From: Deltaproteobacteria bacterium
Lineage (GTDB): Bacteria > Myxococcota > Kuafuiibacteriia > Kuafuiibacteriales > Kuafuiibacteriaceae
DNA: 64,000 nucleotides
Assembly (NCBI GenBank): GCA_020632995.1
Contig: JACKEN010000001.1
Coordinates: forward strand, 186,001 to 250,000
Reading direction: 5' to 3'
Position numbers and translations under genes: made by a program. The notes beneath the pieces were generated by a model that saw only the letters and a list, made by a program, of their open reading frames with translations, did not search any database and was not told the DNA's origin. Of this stretch, positions 1-8,870 are shown one piece after another. Within the stretch, counting starts at the first letter, position 1. Each line of letters opens with the position of its first letter.

Positions 1-557
1 GACAGGGCGAGGCGGTCGTGCCCGGGGCCGTCCAGGGGCTTCGGATCATCGAAGGTCAGGTAGAGCTGCCCGTCGATGTACCACTTGATGTCGCCGCCCT
101 TCTTCTCGATGCGCCAGTGGTAGGTGCGCTCGCCCACCACGTTGGTCGGGCGCCGCTCGCGCCGGTCGGCCCCGTGCTCGTCCAGGCGGGCGATCGCGCT
201 GATGGTGTTGGACCACCCGCCCAGGATGAAGATGTAGCCGGACTGGTGGGTGCGGCCGTCGGTCATCAGCTCGAGCTTGGCGTCGACGAGCGGGGTCTCG
301 CTCGTGATGTCCGCCTCGACCACCACGTCGGCGGGCAGGCTGACCTTCAAGAAGCAGGGGGCGTTGTTGGCCCCGGTCGAGTAGGCGGCGCCCCGCTCCA
401 CGATCCAGTGGCCCCCGGAGGGGAACCAGTCCGGCCCGAGCTCGGCCCGCTCGAAGTCGTCCGAGAAGGGGGCGGACTTCACCGCCTCCGGCTGCTTCTT
501 GCAGGCCACGAGGCCCATCAGGAGGGCGACGCCCAGCGCGGGCAGGGAGCTTCGCAT
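1..557 (-). CDS. LamG/concanavalin-like lipoprotein (partial, 3' end beyond the window)
   Basis: Reading from 557, the protein opens with a lipoprotein signal ending LMGLVAC, so the mature protein should start at that Cys and be membrane-anchored. The following about 160 residues (DDFERAELGPDWF, YIFILGGWSNTISAIARL, WRIEKKGGDIKWYIDGQ) have the beta-strand pattern and the late W-x-I-DG motif of LamG or 3-keto-disaccharide-hydrolase-type jelly rolls, which commonly bind glycans. The C-terminus lies off the left edge. It starts 39 bp after the Cys-rich lipoprotein gene, probably the third gene of that operon. The ligand is unknown. Confidence 0.7.
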   Translation of the reverse strand, partial: MRSSLPALGVALLMGLVACKKQPEAVKSAPFSDDFERAELGPDWFPSGGHWIVERGAAYSTGANNAPCFLKVSLPADVVVEADITSETPLVDAKLELMTDGRTHQSGYIFILGGWSNTISAIARLDEHGADRRERRPTNVVGERTYHWRIEKKGGDIKWYIDGQLYLTFDDPKPLDGPGHDRLAL

Positions 558-596
558 GCCAGCGCTGTAGCGAAGTCGGGGGCGGGGGGCAACGGG

Positions 597-1832
597 TCAG
601 CGGACGTCGGTGCAGAGCAGGCCCTGGCTGGGGGCGCAGGCCGCCCCGAGCACGCAGCCGCCGCCCATGCAGGGCGGGTTGCAGTCGGCGCCGTTGGTGC
701 ACGCCCGGCCGGTGTTGACGCAGGTGCCGGCGCTGCAGAGGCAGTCGACGTTGGCGGTGCACGGCCGGCCGTTGGTGATGCAGACGTTCGAGCCGCCCCC
801 GGCGTAGGGCCCGCACAGCGGCAGAGGATCGCAGTCGGCGTCGCTGTTGCAGGTCTGGCCCTGGGGGTTCTGGCAGGTCTTGTTGCTGAGGTCGCAGAAG
901 GTCAGGCAGTCCGCGTCCGAGGTGCAGGGCTGGACCCCGAACCCGCCGCAGCTCCCCGCGCACGAGGGTGGGGCGGCCTCGAAGGCGCAGTCCTGGTTGT
1001 TGACGCAGGTGCAGTACCCGCGGAGCTCACCCTCGCCCACGATGCACTGGCGGCCGCCGCCGCCGCACTCCGCGTCCTGGGTGCACTGGTCCTGGGTCAA
1101 AAGCACCACCCCGCCGCACTCGTAGCCGTTCGGGCACTGGACCGAGTCGGTGCACTCCACGCCGCAGAAGTTCGGGCCGCCGTTCTCGGGCCGGCTGGGG
1201 TCGTAGCTGGAGTTGATGAGGCAGAAGTCGTTCGGGTTCTGACAACCCGGGAGATTGCGACCGCAGTCCGCGCAGAAGTCGGGGTTGGTGGCGGCCTGGC
1301 AGGACCCGTTGACGCAGAACTGGCCGAATGGGCAGAAGCTCTTGTTGGAGCAGCGGCCCTTCAAGCACACCCCGAGGGTGTCGGTGTTGTTGGTGCGGGT
1401 GCACGACGAGTAGAGGGTGCAGTCGCCGTCGTCGAGGCAGCCCGCGACGCACTTGCCGACCGTGGTGTCGCACACCAGGTCGGGCGGGCAGTGCACGCTG
1501 GTGCCGCAGTTGACCCGCTCGATGCACTCGCCCGAGGCGAGGTCGCAGAAGCGCTCCTCGGGGCACTCGGTGTTGGAGCGGCAGGCGGAGCGCTTCTGAC
1601 AGATGCCTTGCGAGTTGCAGATCTCGCCGTCGGCGCAGGCCTCGTCGCTCCGGCACGCGCACAGCCCGGCCCCGCCGCTGTCCCTGCGGCAGTAGGCACC
1701 GGTGGGGCACTGATCGTTGCTCGTGCAGCCGTTGGTGAACTGCGCGTTGCCGCTGCACCCGGTCAGGGCCGCGAGGCCCAGCGCGAGCAGGGCGGAGGCG
1801 TAGAGGGTCCTCGTGGACTCGGTCGTGTTCAC
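597..1832 (-). CDS. Cysteine-rich repeat lipoprotein
   Basis: 411 residues. The GTG start is fixed by a 4-base GTGA overlap with the stop of the upstream VWA gene, implying translational coupling. The signal peptide ends in the lipobox LTGC. The rest is a tandem series of short Cys-rich modules of the type C-x-x-x-x-x-C-P-x-G-x-x-C (QCPTGAYC, CPEERFC, CPPDLVC, CPFGQFC, CPNGYEC), presumably disulfide-bonded outside the cytoplasm. Such Cys-rich lipoproteins are common in myxobacteria, but no biochemical role can be inferred. Its operon partners suggest a surface complex with the VWA protein. Confidence 0.85.
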   Translation of the reverse strand: MNTTESTRTLYASALLALGLAALTGCSGNAQFTNGCTSNDQCPTGAYCRRDSGGAGLCACRSDEACADGEICNSQGICQKRSACRSNTECPEERFCDLASGECIERVNCGTSVHCPPDLVCDTTVGKCVAGCLDDGDCTLYSSCTRTNNTDTLGVCLKGRCSNKSFCPFGQFCVNGSCQAATNPDFCADCGRNLPGCQNPNDFCLINSSYDPSRPENGGPNFCGVECTDSVQCPNGYECGGVVLLTQDQCTQDAECGGGGRQCIVGEGELRGYCTCVNNQDCAFEAAPPSCAGSCGGFGVQPCTSDADCLTFCDLSNKTCQNPQGQTCNSDADCDPLPLCGPYAGGGSNVCITNGRPCTANVDCLCSAGTCVNTGRACTNGADCNPPCMGGGCVLGAACAPSQGLLCTDVR

Positions 1833-3403
1833 TGGAGTCGAACCTCGCAGCTGATCGGCGCCCCGGTGGTCGCCGCGCGATAGGACACCGCGATGTCCGC
1901 GTCGGTGGGGGGCACGTAGCTGCCGTCGAAGAAGATCGCGTTGGAGCCGGCCTCGTACACCCAGCCCGCGGCGCGCTCGTTCGGGATGATCTCGCCGTTC
2001 ACCCGCACGCAGACCGGGACCTCGACCGTGCAGTCGGCGTCGGCGGTGCCGGTCGGGCAGCACTTCACGGTCTTGTCGCAGTTCGGGCCCTTGGTGAGCT
2101 CGAACTTCCTGGCCAGGCCCGCGGCCTCGAAGCCGAGCGCGCCGAGCACGTTGCCGTAGTCCGGGTTGCAGATGGAGCCGAAGACGCCGTTGTCCTCGAG
2201 GAGCTTCAGGAAGTTCTCGGCCGGGAGCACGCACTGGGCGTTGGAGCAGGTGATGCAGCCGCGATCGTTGTCGCACTTGAAGTTGCCGCAGTCCTGGTCG
2301 AGCTGGCAGCCGGTGGCGGGCACGCAGACCCCGGGGAGGCCGGGGACGGGCGCCTTGCACGCGTCGCCCTCGGGGCACTTCAGGCGCTTGTCGTCGCAGA
2401 CCCGGAACTCGGGCGACAGGCCGCGCGAGTACATCGACAGCGCGACGTAGCGGGTGCCGGCGGCGGCGGAGCGCTCCTCGCTCCCGGCCGGGCAGCCGCC
2501 GAGGGACCCGTCGTTGTCGGGGCCGTCGAGGTCGGGGTCGCCCACGATGGCGGAGACGCTGACCACGCCCTCGTTCCCCGCCCCGCGCAGGGTCTCGAAC
2601 GCGCGGTAGAAGTAGGTCACCTCGCCGAAGGAGGAGTCGTCCTCGTCGGAGACGAAGATCAGGAACAGCGACGCGTCGCTCCGCAGGAAGCCCGCGTTCT
2701 CGGTGGGGGGCGGGAGCCACTCGCCGGTGGTGCGGTTGGTCTCGCGGCCCACCGCGATGGCCGCCGCCTCGATCCCGGTCTCACGCCCCGACCCCGCGAT
2801 GCCCACCTGCACGGTGCGCTCGAACGCGGCGGGGGCGTTCGGGGTGGTGGCGGTGACGAAGGAGAGGGCCTGACCCATGTCGCAGACGGTGTTGGCGGGG
2901 TCCGAGTTGGGGTCGTTGGCGTCGGGCGCGCAGTGCCGGTTGTCGCCCTGGCAGTACCGGTACTTGCCCCCGCTCGGGCTCGCCCCGATCGAGGGCACGC
3001 AGGTGCCGACCTGGCGGAGCTTGCCGGTGTCGAGGTCGGAGCGGACGTCGGTGGAGATGACGCCGATGTGGTAGTCCGGCGGGTTGCACGGCCCGCCCGA
3101 GACCCGGCAGGTCTTGGTGCTGAAGTCGCAGACGTCGTCCGCGACGCCGGTGCCCTGGCACACCGTGAGGCCCGAGATGAAGCGGTCGAAGTTCGCGGCC
3201 AGGGCCTGCTGCTCCTGGACCATGGACTCCGAGTTGTCGACCACCCACAGGATGTCGACCAGGGCGGCGGGCTTCTGCTTCAGCTCGTCCACCTGCACCT
3301 CGGGCTCGGGGAGCTTCTGGAAGACCGTGTCCTCGTTGCACCCGGCCAGGGCGAGGGCCCCGAGGGCGAGGGAAGGGATCAGGCGCGACATCGTACGACC
3401 CAT
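1829..3403 (-). CDS. VWA-domain lipoprotein
   Basis: 524 residues from the ATG at 3403, which has GGAG four bases upstream; an ATG at 3391 (MSRLIPSL) is an alternative. The lipobox is LALAGC. A von Willebrand A fold begins about 40 residues later: VDILWVVDNSESM supplies the DxSxS metal-binding motif, and LFLIFVSDEDDSS is a later core strand. The middle and end contain clusters of Cys (CPEGDACKAPVPGLPGVC). VWA proteins usually mediate metal-dependent protein binding at the surface. It is the first gene of an apparent three-gene lipoprotein operon (3403 down to 1). Confidence 0.85.
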   Translation of the reverse strand: MGRTMSRLIPSLALGALALAGCNEDTVFQKLPEPEVQVDELKQKPAALVDILWVVDNSESMVQEQQALAANFDRFISGLTVCQGTGVADDVCDFSTKTCRVSGGPCNPPDYHIGVISTDVRSDLDTGKLRQVGTCVPSIGASPSGGKYRYCQGDNRHCAPDANDPNSDPANTVCDMGQALSFVTATTPNAPAAFERTVQVGIAGSGRETGIEAAAIAVGRETNRTTGEWLPPPTENAGFLRSDASLFLIFVSDEDDSSFGEVTYFYRAFETLRGAGNEGVVSVSAIVGDPDLDGPDNDGSLGGCPAGSEERSAAAGTRYVALSMYSRGLSPEFRVCDDKRLKCPEGDACKAPVPGLPGVCVPATGCQLDQDCGNFKCDNDRGCITCSNAQCVLPAENFLKLLEDNGVFGSICNPDYGNVLGALGFEAAGLARKFELTKGPNCDKTVKCCPTGTADADCTVEVPVCVRVNGEIIPNERAAGWVYEAGSNAIFFDGSYVPPTDADIAVSYRAATTGAPISCEVRLQ

Positions 3404-3549
3404 ATGACTCCGTCTACCGTCCGGAGGCCGCCCGTGGCGAGCCTCGGGGGGGACCCCGGACCGTCGCCCTGCATAGCCAGCGCAAGATTGGGCTGTCCAT
3501 CGGCATTCCAGCCGATCGGTGACCTCTACCTGAACATCGGGCTGGGTGT

Positions 3550-4113
3550 TCAGTCGATCCAGCCCCCGACGAACATCGAGAACCGGACGTTGGTGGTCGG
3601 GTAGGTGGCACCCAGGAAGTCGTCGCGGGTGAACAGACGCTGTCTGACCGTCGGACCCATGCCCAGGTAGAGATGGTCGAAGTGCACCAGGAGGGGCAGC
3701 CGTGCCACCAGGTTCAATGTCTGTTGGCTGATCGCGTCGTAGTTTTCGCCGGATGTCCACGTATGCACGAACGCGAGATCGAGCTGCGGGTCGAGTGACA
3801 CACGCTTGGCGATCCAGAGGTTGTAGCCGGCGCCGAGGCTCATGCCGACGGCATTGTTCTTCAGGTCCCCGCGCCACTCGACGCTGGCCAGGAGCCCGAC
3901 GCCGACCGAGAGGTTGTCGACCACGAAGTAGTCCAGCCGGGGGGCCAACACGAGCTCATTGCGCGCGAACGTGCCAGCTCCCCCCGCGTCGTAGCGTTGA
4001 TGGCTGAACGACAAGGACCCCGAGGGCGACCAGGTCCCGGCGTCGCCGAAGCGCACCTTGCCCTGGGGGGTCGGGGCTGCGGCAAGGGTAAGCAGCAGGA
4101 CGGTCTGGAGCAT
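3550..4113 (-). CDS. Outer-membrane beta-barrel-like protein
   Basis: 187 residues with a short signal peptide (MLQTVLLLTLAAAPTPQG). Alternating hydrophobic and polar residues, aromatic girdle positions (LAPRLDYFVVDNLSVGVGLLASVEW, SLGAGYNLWIAKRVSLDPQ) and regular spacing fit a small eight-stranded barrel of the OmpA/OmpW type. The last residues (FSMFVGGWID) do not end in the classical terminal Phe, so membrane insertion is inferred rather than shown. It is followed by the VWA operon after 146 bp and is divergent from the DEAD-box helicase. Confidence 0.7.
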   Translation of the reverse strand: MLQTVLLLTLAAAPTPQGKVRFGDAGTWSPSGSLSFSHQRYDAGGAGTFARNELVLAPRLDYFVVDNLSVGVGLLASVEWRGDLKNNAVGMSLGAGYNLWIAKRVSLDPQLDLAFVHTWTSGENYDAISQQTLNLVARLPLLVHFDHLYLGMGPTVRQRLFTRDDFLGATYPTTNVRFSMFVGGWID

Positions 4114-4216
4114 GGCCCGGGGCTATCAGCCACCGCGCCACCGGTCGAGGTCCCGGTGGGTACGCCCCGTCAATCCTTGACTGCCTCCCACCCCTCTGCC
4201 CATACCTTCGCCCCTC

Positions 4217-6010
4217 GTGAGCATGCCCAGCACGCCCCCACAGAAGGTCCGCTTCGCGGATATGCCCCTATCCCCAGAGGTCCAGGCCGGGATCCGCGCC
4301 CTCGGGTACGAGCTGGCGACCCCGGTGCAGTCGTCGGTGTTCGAGCACGCCATGGCCGGGAAGGACCTGATGGTCCAGTCCAAGACCGGCACCGGCAAGA
4401 CCACCGCGTTCGGCCTGCCGCTCATCGAGTGCATCGAGGTCGACGATCAGCGCACCGACCCCCAGGCGCTGGTGCTCTGCCCCACCCGTGAGCTCGCGAT
4501 GCAGGTGGCGGAGGAGCTGGCGGAGCTGGGCGACCCCAAGGGCGTGCGTATCCTCCCGATCTACGGCGGCGCGCCGATGGGCCCGCAGCTGAAGAGCCTC
4601 AAGGCGGGCTGCGACGTCATCGTCGGCACCCCCGGCCGCATCCTCGATCACATCCGGCGCCGCACCCTGCGCCTGGTGCACGCGCACATGGCGGTGCTCG
4701 ACGAGGCGGACGAGATGCTCTCGATGGGCTTCTGGGAGGACGTCACCGCGATCCTCTCGCACCTGCCGGCCGAGAAGCAGACCCTGTTGTTCTCGGCCAC
4801 GCTGCCCGATCAGATCCGGCGCACCGCGCTGTCCCAGATGCGGGAGCCGATGAACATCGACATCTCCCGCGACGAGCTCACGGTGGAGGGCATCCTCAAC
4901 GTCTCGTACGAGGTGGACGACCGGCTGCCGAAGCCGCGCAACCTGATGTACATCCTCGAGGTCGAGAAGCCCGAGAACGCGATCATCTTCGTGAACACCC
5001 GCGACGACGCGGCGATGCTCTCGGCGTTCTTCCGGCGCCAGGGCTTCCACGCGCTCGCCCTCACCGGCGAGCTGGCCCAGCGCGACCGCGAGAAGGTCAT
5101 GCGCCGCATGAAGACGGGCGAGCTGCAGTACCTGGTGGCCACCGACATCGCGGCGCGCGGCATCGACATCTCGGACCTCTCCCACGTGGTGAACTACGCG
5201 CTGCCGGACTTCACCGAGGTGTACCTGCACCGCGTCGGCCGCACCGGCCGCATCGGCAAGAAGGGCGTCGCGATCAGCCTGGTCTCGGGGCGTGACGAGG
5301 TGACCTACACCCAGCTCCAGCGGCAGTTCGGGGTGAAGTTCGAGAAGCGCACCCTGCCCGAGATCGGCGAGATCCAGAAGATGCAGGCCCAGCGGGTGGC
5401 GGCGGAGCTGGCCAAGCTGGCCCGCGACACCGAGATCACCTCGTTCCTCGCCCTGGCGGAGGAGCTCAAGACCACCGAGCAGGGCACCGAGGTCATCGCG
5501 TTCCTCCTGAAGCGCCACTTCTCCCAGCTCGAGGACGAGCGGGCCAAGGAGCCGGTGGAGCTGCGCGGCAGCAAGGAAGACTCCCGGCGCGGCAGCCGCC
5601 GCGAGGAGGCCGAGGAGGAGTCCTACGCCGACGCGGTGGCCTCCCTCGACGAGGGCGGCGACGACGAGCGCGGCAAGCGCAAGAAGCGCAAGAAGAAGAA
5701 GGACAAGGACCGCGAGCGCCGTGACGACGCGCCGGCCGAGGAGGCGCCGCCGCCGGTCGACGGCCGGGTCCGGCTCTTCGTCAGCCGCGGCAGCAACGAC
5801 GACTACAGCGAGGAGATGATCCGGGCCCTCGTGCTCGAGTCGGCGGGGCAGGGCACCGAGGATGACCTCGGGCGCATCCAGCTCCGCCGCACCCACGCCT
5901 TCGTGGAGGTCACCACCGAGGTGGCCCACGCCGCGGCCGAGGCCGCGAAGAAGGGCGTCGAGCGCGAGGAGAAGCCGGTCACCATCGAGCTGGCGCGAAC
6001 CCGGGGGTAG
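4217..6010 (+). CDS. deaD: DEAD-box ATP-dependent RNA helicase with DbpA-type RNA-binding tail
   Basis: 597 residues from GTG at 4217. All core helicase motifs are visible: Q-motif region near residue 36 (ATPVQSS), Walker A SKTGTGKTT (about 55-63), VLDEADEM, LFSATL, and HRVGRTGR in the second RecA lobe. A charged Lys/Arg/Glu linker (about residues 455-515) precedes a compact C-terminal domain starting VRLFVSRG, which matches the DbpA-like RRM that directs DEAD proteins to structured RNA. This layout is that of DeaD/CsdA, which unwinds rRNA and mRNA structures in ribosome assembly and cold adaptation. The next gene starts five bases after the stop. Confidence 0.93.
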   Translation: MSMPSTPPQKVRFADMPLSPEVQAGIRALGYELATPVQSSVFEHAMAGKDLMVQSKTGTGKTTAFGLPLIECIEVDDQRTDPQALVLCPTRELAMQVAEELAELGDPKGVRILPIYGGAPMGPQLKSLKAGCDVIVGTPGRILDHIRRRTLRLVHAHMAVLDEADEMLSMGFWEDVTAILSHLPAEKQTLLFSATLPDQIRRTALSQMREPMNIDISRDELTVEGILNVSYEVDDRLPKPRNLMYILEVEKPENAIIFVNTRDDAAMLSAFFRRQGFHALALTGELAQRDREKVMRRMKTGELQYLVATDIAARGIDISDLSHVVNYALPDFTEVYLHRVGRTGRIGKKGVAISLVSGRDEVTYTQLQRQFGVKFEKRTLPEIGEIQKMQAQRVAAELAKLARDTEITSFLALAEELKTTEQGTEVIAFLLKRHFSQLEDERAKEPVELRGSKEDSRRGSRREEAEEESYADAVASLDEGGDDERGKRKKRKKKKDKDRERRDDAPAEEAPPPVDGRVRLFVSRGSNDDYSEEMIRALVLESAGQGTEDDLGRIQLRRTHAFVEVTTEVAHAAAEAAKKGVEREEKPVTIELARTRG

Positions 6011-6015
6011 AAGCG

Positions 6016-6744
6016 ATGACCGCGGCACGCCGCAAGATCACCAAGGCGGAGAAGCAGAGCGCGAGCCCGGCCCGGGGCCGGCGGGGCATCAAGGCCAAGC
6101 CGGTGATGCCCCAGACCGCCTCCTCGAAGACCGAGGAGCAGATGGCGGCGCGCCTGGCCACCCTGGAGCCGGGCTCCAAGCGGTTCGTGGTGCTCGACGC
6201 CGCGATCCGCTTCAAGCGCTCCTGGGTGGAGCTGGCCCAGTACCTCACGCGGGTGCGTGAGGAGGGCCTGTTCAAGGAGTGGGGCTACCGGAGCTTCGAG
6301 GCCTACGCGCAACACGAGCTGCACCTGAAGAAGGAGACCGCCCAGAAGCTGGTGCGGTCCTACGACTTCCTCAACGCCCACGAGCGCCCGCAGCTCGAGG
6401 CGGTGGTGCGCGGGGCCCAGAACGCGGAGCCGCTGCCGAGCTTCCAGGCCTTGGACATCCTGGCCGAGGCCCGCCAGAACCCGTACCTCGACGAGGACTC
6501 CTACCGGGAGATCCGGGACCAGGTGTTCCGCGACGACCCGCCCCCCGCCCAGGTGCGCAAGCTCGTGAAGGAGCGCGCCCCCGAGCCGCCCCCCGAGGAG
6601 GAGGACCCGCAACGCAGGTTGCGCAAGTGCCTCTCCCTCGCCGAGCGCCTCTACGGGATGCTCCTCGAGGAGGACGTGCCCGACAACATCGCCCAGTCGG
6701 TGGAGCAGGCGGTGGGTGGCCTCAGAAGGATGCTCGACGAATGA
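6016..6744 (+). CDS. Conserved-looking helical protein, unknown function
   Basis: 242 residues. The N-terminus is Lys/Arg-rich and probably disordered (KITKAEKQSASPARGRRG). A helical core (SWVELAQYLTRVREEGLF, SFEAYAQHELHLKKETAQK) looks like a DNA- or protein-binding helix bundle, followed by a Pro/Glu linker (PPPEEEDP) and a final helix. I do not recognise a family with confidence. It begins five bases after the DEAD helicase and its stop overlaps the next start as ATGA, so the three genes are probably cotranscribed. A nucleic-acid-associated role is only a guess from basic charge and context. Confidence 0.8.
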   Translation: MTAARRKITKAEKQSASPARGRRGIKAKPVMPQTASSKTEEQMAARLATLEPGSKRFVVLDAAIRFKRSWVELAQYLTRVREEGLFKEWGYRSFEAYAQHELHLKKETAQKLVRSYDFLNAHERPQLEAVVRGAQNAEPLPSFQALDILAEARQNPYLDEDSYREIRDQVFRDDPPPAQVRKLVKERAPEPPPEEEDPQRRLRKCLSLAERLYGMLLEEDVPDNIAQSVEQAVGGLRRMLDE

Positions 6745-8780
6745 GGCGGGGTGTCGCCGTCACCCTGCTCATGGCCGCGGGGTGCGCGACCACCTCCGCC
6801 GGGTCGGGCGGCGACACGCCCGACCTCCAGGCCCTCGCCGACGCGGAGGCACGCCGGGACGCCCTCGCCCCCGCGGTGCAAGCTGCCCTGCACGACCCCG
6901 ACCCGAACCTCAGGAAGACCGGGCTGTGGGTGCTCGGCCGGGTAGAGGAGGTCGGCACCTCCAGCCTCGCCGCGCCCCTGTTGATGGACGCCGACGCCGA
7001 GGTGGCGGCGGCCGCCGCGTTCGCGCTCGGCCAGATCGGTGAGCCGGCGGGGGAGGCGGCGCTGCTGGCCGCGCTCCGCCACACCCGGGCGCCGCAGGCC
7101 GCCTTGCGGGCGCTGTCCCGGGTGGGCACCGCCAGCGTCGCGCCCCACCTCGTGGCCTTCCTCGGCCACGCCGACCCCGACGTGCGGGCCGAGGCGGTGC
7201 TCGCGCTGGGCCTGCTGAAGAAGCGCCTGCCCGCGCTCGAGGTGACCTTCGAGCCCGCGGTGGCGCCGCTCCTTCAGGATCCCTCGCCGCGGGTGCGCTT
7301 CGGCGCCGCCTACGCCCTGGCGCGGAGCGCGGGGCCGGTGGCCGCCTCCGCCCTGGTGACCGCGCTGGCGGACCCGGATCCCGAGGTGCGGATGTGGGCC
7401 GCGACCGGCCTCGGCAAGGCGGGCGCGAGCCCCCAGGTCCTGGATCCGGTGATGCGGGATCCGGACTGGCGGGTGCGGGCCGCCGCCGCCACCGCCCTCG
7501 GCGCGATGGGCGCGGCGGGGGAGGCTGAGGGCCCCCACGCCGCCACCCGCCTGTCGGCCCTGGCCAGCGTGGCGTTCGCCCGGGTGGCGAAGGGCGAGCC
7601 CCTGGCCGCCGGTCGGGGGCTGCACGTGCTCTACGCGGCGATCGACGCCGCGGCCGGCTTCCCGGCCGGGAAGAAGGTGCTGGACGAGGTGGAGCACGCC
7701 ACCTGGGAGGGCGCGGAGGTCGACCCCGCCGCCTCCACCGACGTGGCCCACGTGCAGTGCGCGGTCGCGATCGCGCTCGACCGCCTCGAGGGCGCGGCTC
7801 GTCGGATCGAGACCTGCGGCAAGGGCGCCTTCCCCGAGTGGCGGCGCCGGAGCGCGTGGCTGGAGCTGACCGCGGCGGCGGGCGGGGCCGGCGCAGTCGA
7901 GAAGCTCGCGCCCTTCGCCCGAGACCCCGAGCCGCGGATCCGCGCGGCCGCGGTGCTCGCGCTGGGCGAGGTGAAGACCCGGGCGAGCACCAAGGTGCTC
8001 CTCGATCTGCTCGGCTCGAACGACCCCTACGTCCTCGGCGCGGCGGCGGAGACCCTGGCCCGCCCCGACCGCGCGGGCCTGCGGCCCCCGGCCCTGCCCG
8101 AGCGCCTGGGCGACGTCCTCGCTCAGCTGGTGGCGCAGCCCGACGCCAGCCTGGTGGTGGGGCTCCTCGACGCGGTGGGCAAGCTCGGCCCCGCCGGGGC
8201 GCCCCTGGTGGGCACCCTCGACAAGCTCCGCCACGACCCGCGGGCTGCGGTGCGCCGCCGCGCGGCGCAGGCGATGGCGGCCCTCACCGGGCGCAAGGTG
8301 CCCTTCGGTCCGCGCACCGGGCCGGCGCCGGTCACCCCCGCCCCGCGCCCCGAGGTGGTGCGGGTGATGCTGAAGACCAGCCGCGGCGACATCACGGTGC
8401 GGCTCGAGGGCCCGCTCGCCCCGCGCTTCGTCGGGGTCATCACCGCCCTGGCCGCTTCAGGCTTCTACGATGGCCTCACCTTCCACCGGGTGGTCTCCGG
8501 CTTCGTGGCCCAGGGCGGCTGCCCGCGCGGCGATGGCTGGGGCGGGCCCGGGTATACGGTGCTGGCCGAGACCTCCCCCGCCCCCTTCGCCCGCGGGGCG
8601 ATGGGCATGGCGACCAACGGGCGCGACACCGGCGGCAGCCAGTTCTTCTTCATGCACGCCTACCACCCCCACCTCGACGGCAACTACCCGTGGGTGGGCC
8701 GGGTGGAGGAGGGCATCGACGTGGTCGACGCGCTGCAGGTGGACGACGTCATCCACGCCTTCCAGGTCTTGGCAGACTGA
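6741..8780 (+). CDS. HEAT-repeat lipoprotein fused to a cyclophilin-type peptidyl-prolyl isomerase
   Basis: 679 residues. The ATG overlaps the previous stop (ATGA). The signal peptide has lipobox AAGC. Residues about 35-530 are tandem HEAT/PBS-lyase-like helical repeats (DADAEVAAAAAFALGQIG, DPDPEVRMWAATGLGKAG). The last 135 residues are a cyclophilin domain, with landmarks FHRVVSGFVAQGG, GSQFFFMHA and a late LDGNYPWVGRV. Cyclophilins isomerise Xaa-Pro bonds; the repeats could present client proteins. It is predicted to act in the envelope. Two near-perfect palindromes of the dispersed family lie in the repeat region at 6878 and 7094. Confidence 0.88.
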   Translation: MRRGVAVTLLMAAGCATTSAGSGGDTPDLQALADAEARRDALAPAVQAALHDPDPNLRKTGLWVLGRVEEVGTSSLAAPLLMDADAEVAAAAAFALGQIGEPAGEAALLAALRHTRAPQAALRALSRVGTASVAPHLVAFLGHADPDVRAEAVLALGLLKKRLPALEVTFEPAVAPLLQDPSPRVRFGAAYALARSAGPVAASALVTALADPDPEVRMWAATGLGKAGASPQVLDPVMRDPDWRVRAAAATALGAMGAAGEAEGPHAATRLSALASVAFARVAKGEPLAAGRGLHVLYAAIDAAAGFPAGKKVLDEVEHATWEGAEVDPAASTDVAHVQCAVAIALDRLEGAARRIETCGKGAFPEWRRRSAWLELTAAAGGAGAVEKLAPFARDPEPRIRAAAVLALGEVKTRASTKVLLDLLGSNDPYVLGAAAETLARPDRAGLRPPALPERLGDVLAQLVAQPDASLVVGLLDAVGKLGPAGAPLVGTLDKLRHDPRAAVRRRAAQAMAALTGRKVPFGPRTGPAPVTPAPRPEVVRVMLKTSRGDITVRLEGPLAPRFVGVITALAASGFYDGLTFHRVVSGFVAQGGCPRGDGWGGPGYTVLAETSPAPFARGAMGMATNGRDTGGSQFFFMHAYHPHLDGNYPWVGRVEEGIDVVDALQVDDVIHAFQVLAD

Positions 8781-8820
8781 GCGGGCTCCGCAGACTCCGC
8801 CCGCTGCAAGCTTTGCTTGC
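8780..8820 (+). terminator. Double hairpin after the HEAT-cyclophilin gene
   Basis: AGCGGGC (8780-8786) pairs with GCCCGCT (8799-8805), and GCAAG-CTTTG-CTTGC follows directly at 8806-8820. There is no long T-run, only ACTTTGATC, so intrinsic termination is plausible but unproven. The second hairpin is the same sequence family as the dispersed GCAAG-N4-CTTGC palindrome, but with a five-base spacer. Confidence 0.35.
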
Positions 8821-8870
8821 ACTTTGATCAGGTTCTGGCGCGGTTTCCGAGGGCACCGTAGGATGCCCGG

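Noticed and set aside
18..1883. Long plus-strand open frame of about 620 codons
   Set aside because: It is the antisense shadow of the Cys-rich and LamG-like lipoprotein genes; high GC keeps stops out. Its protein is Val/Ala/Gly/Arg-rich without domains.
4268..6028. Long minus-strand frame opposite the DEAD-box helicase
   Set aside because: Leu/Arg/His-rich antisense product; the helicase on the plus strand has all family motifs.
6610..6623. GCAAC-GCAG-GTTGC palindrome in the 6016 gene
   Set aside because: A single occurrence with different half-sites; no evidence that it belongs to the GCAAG family.
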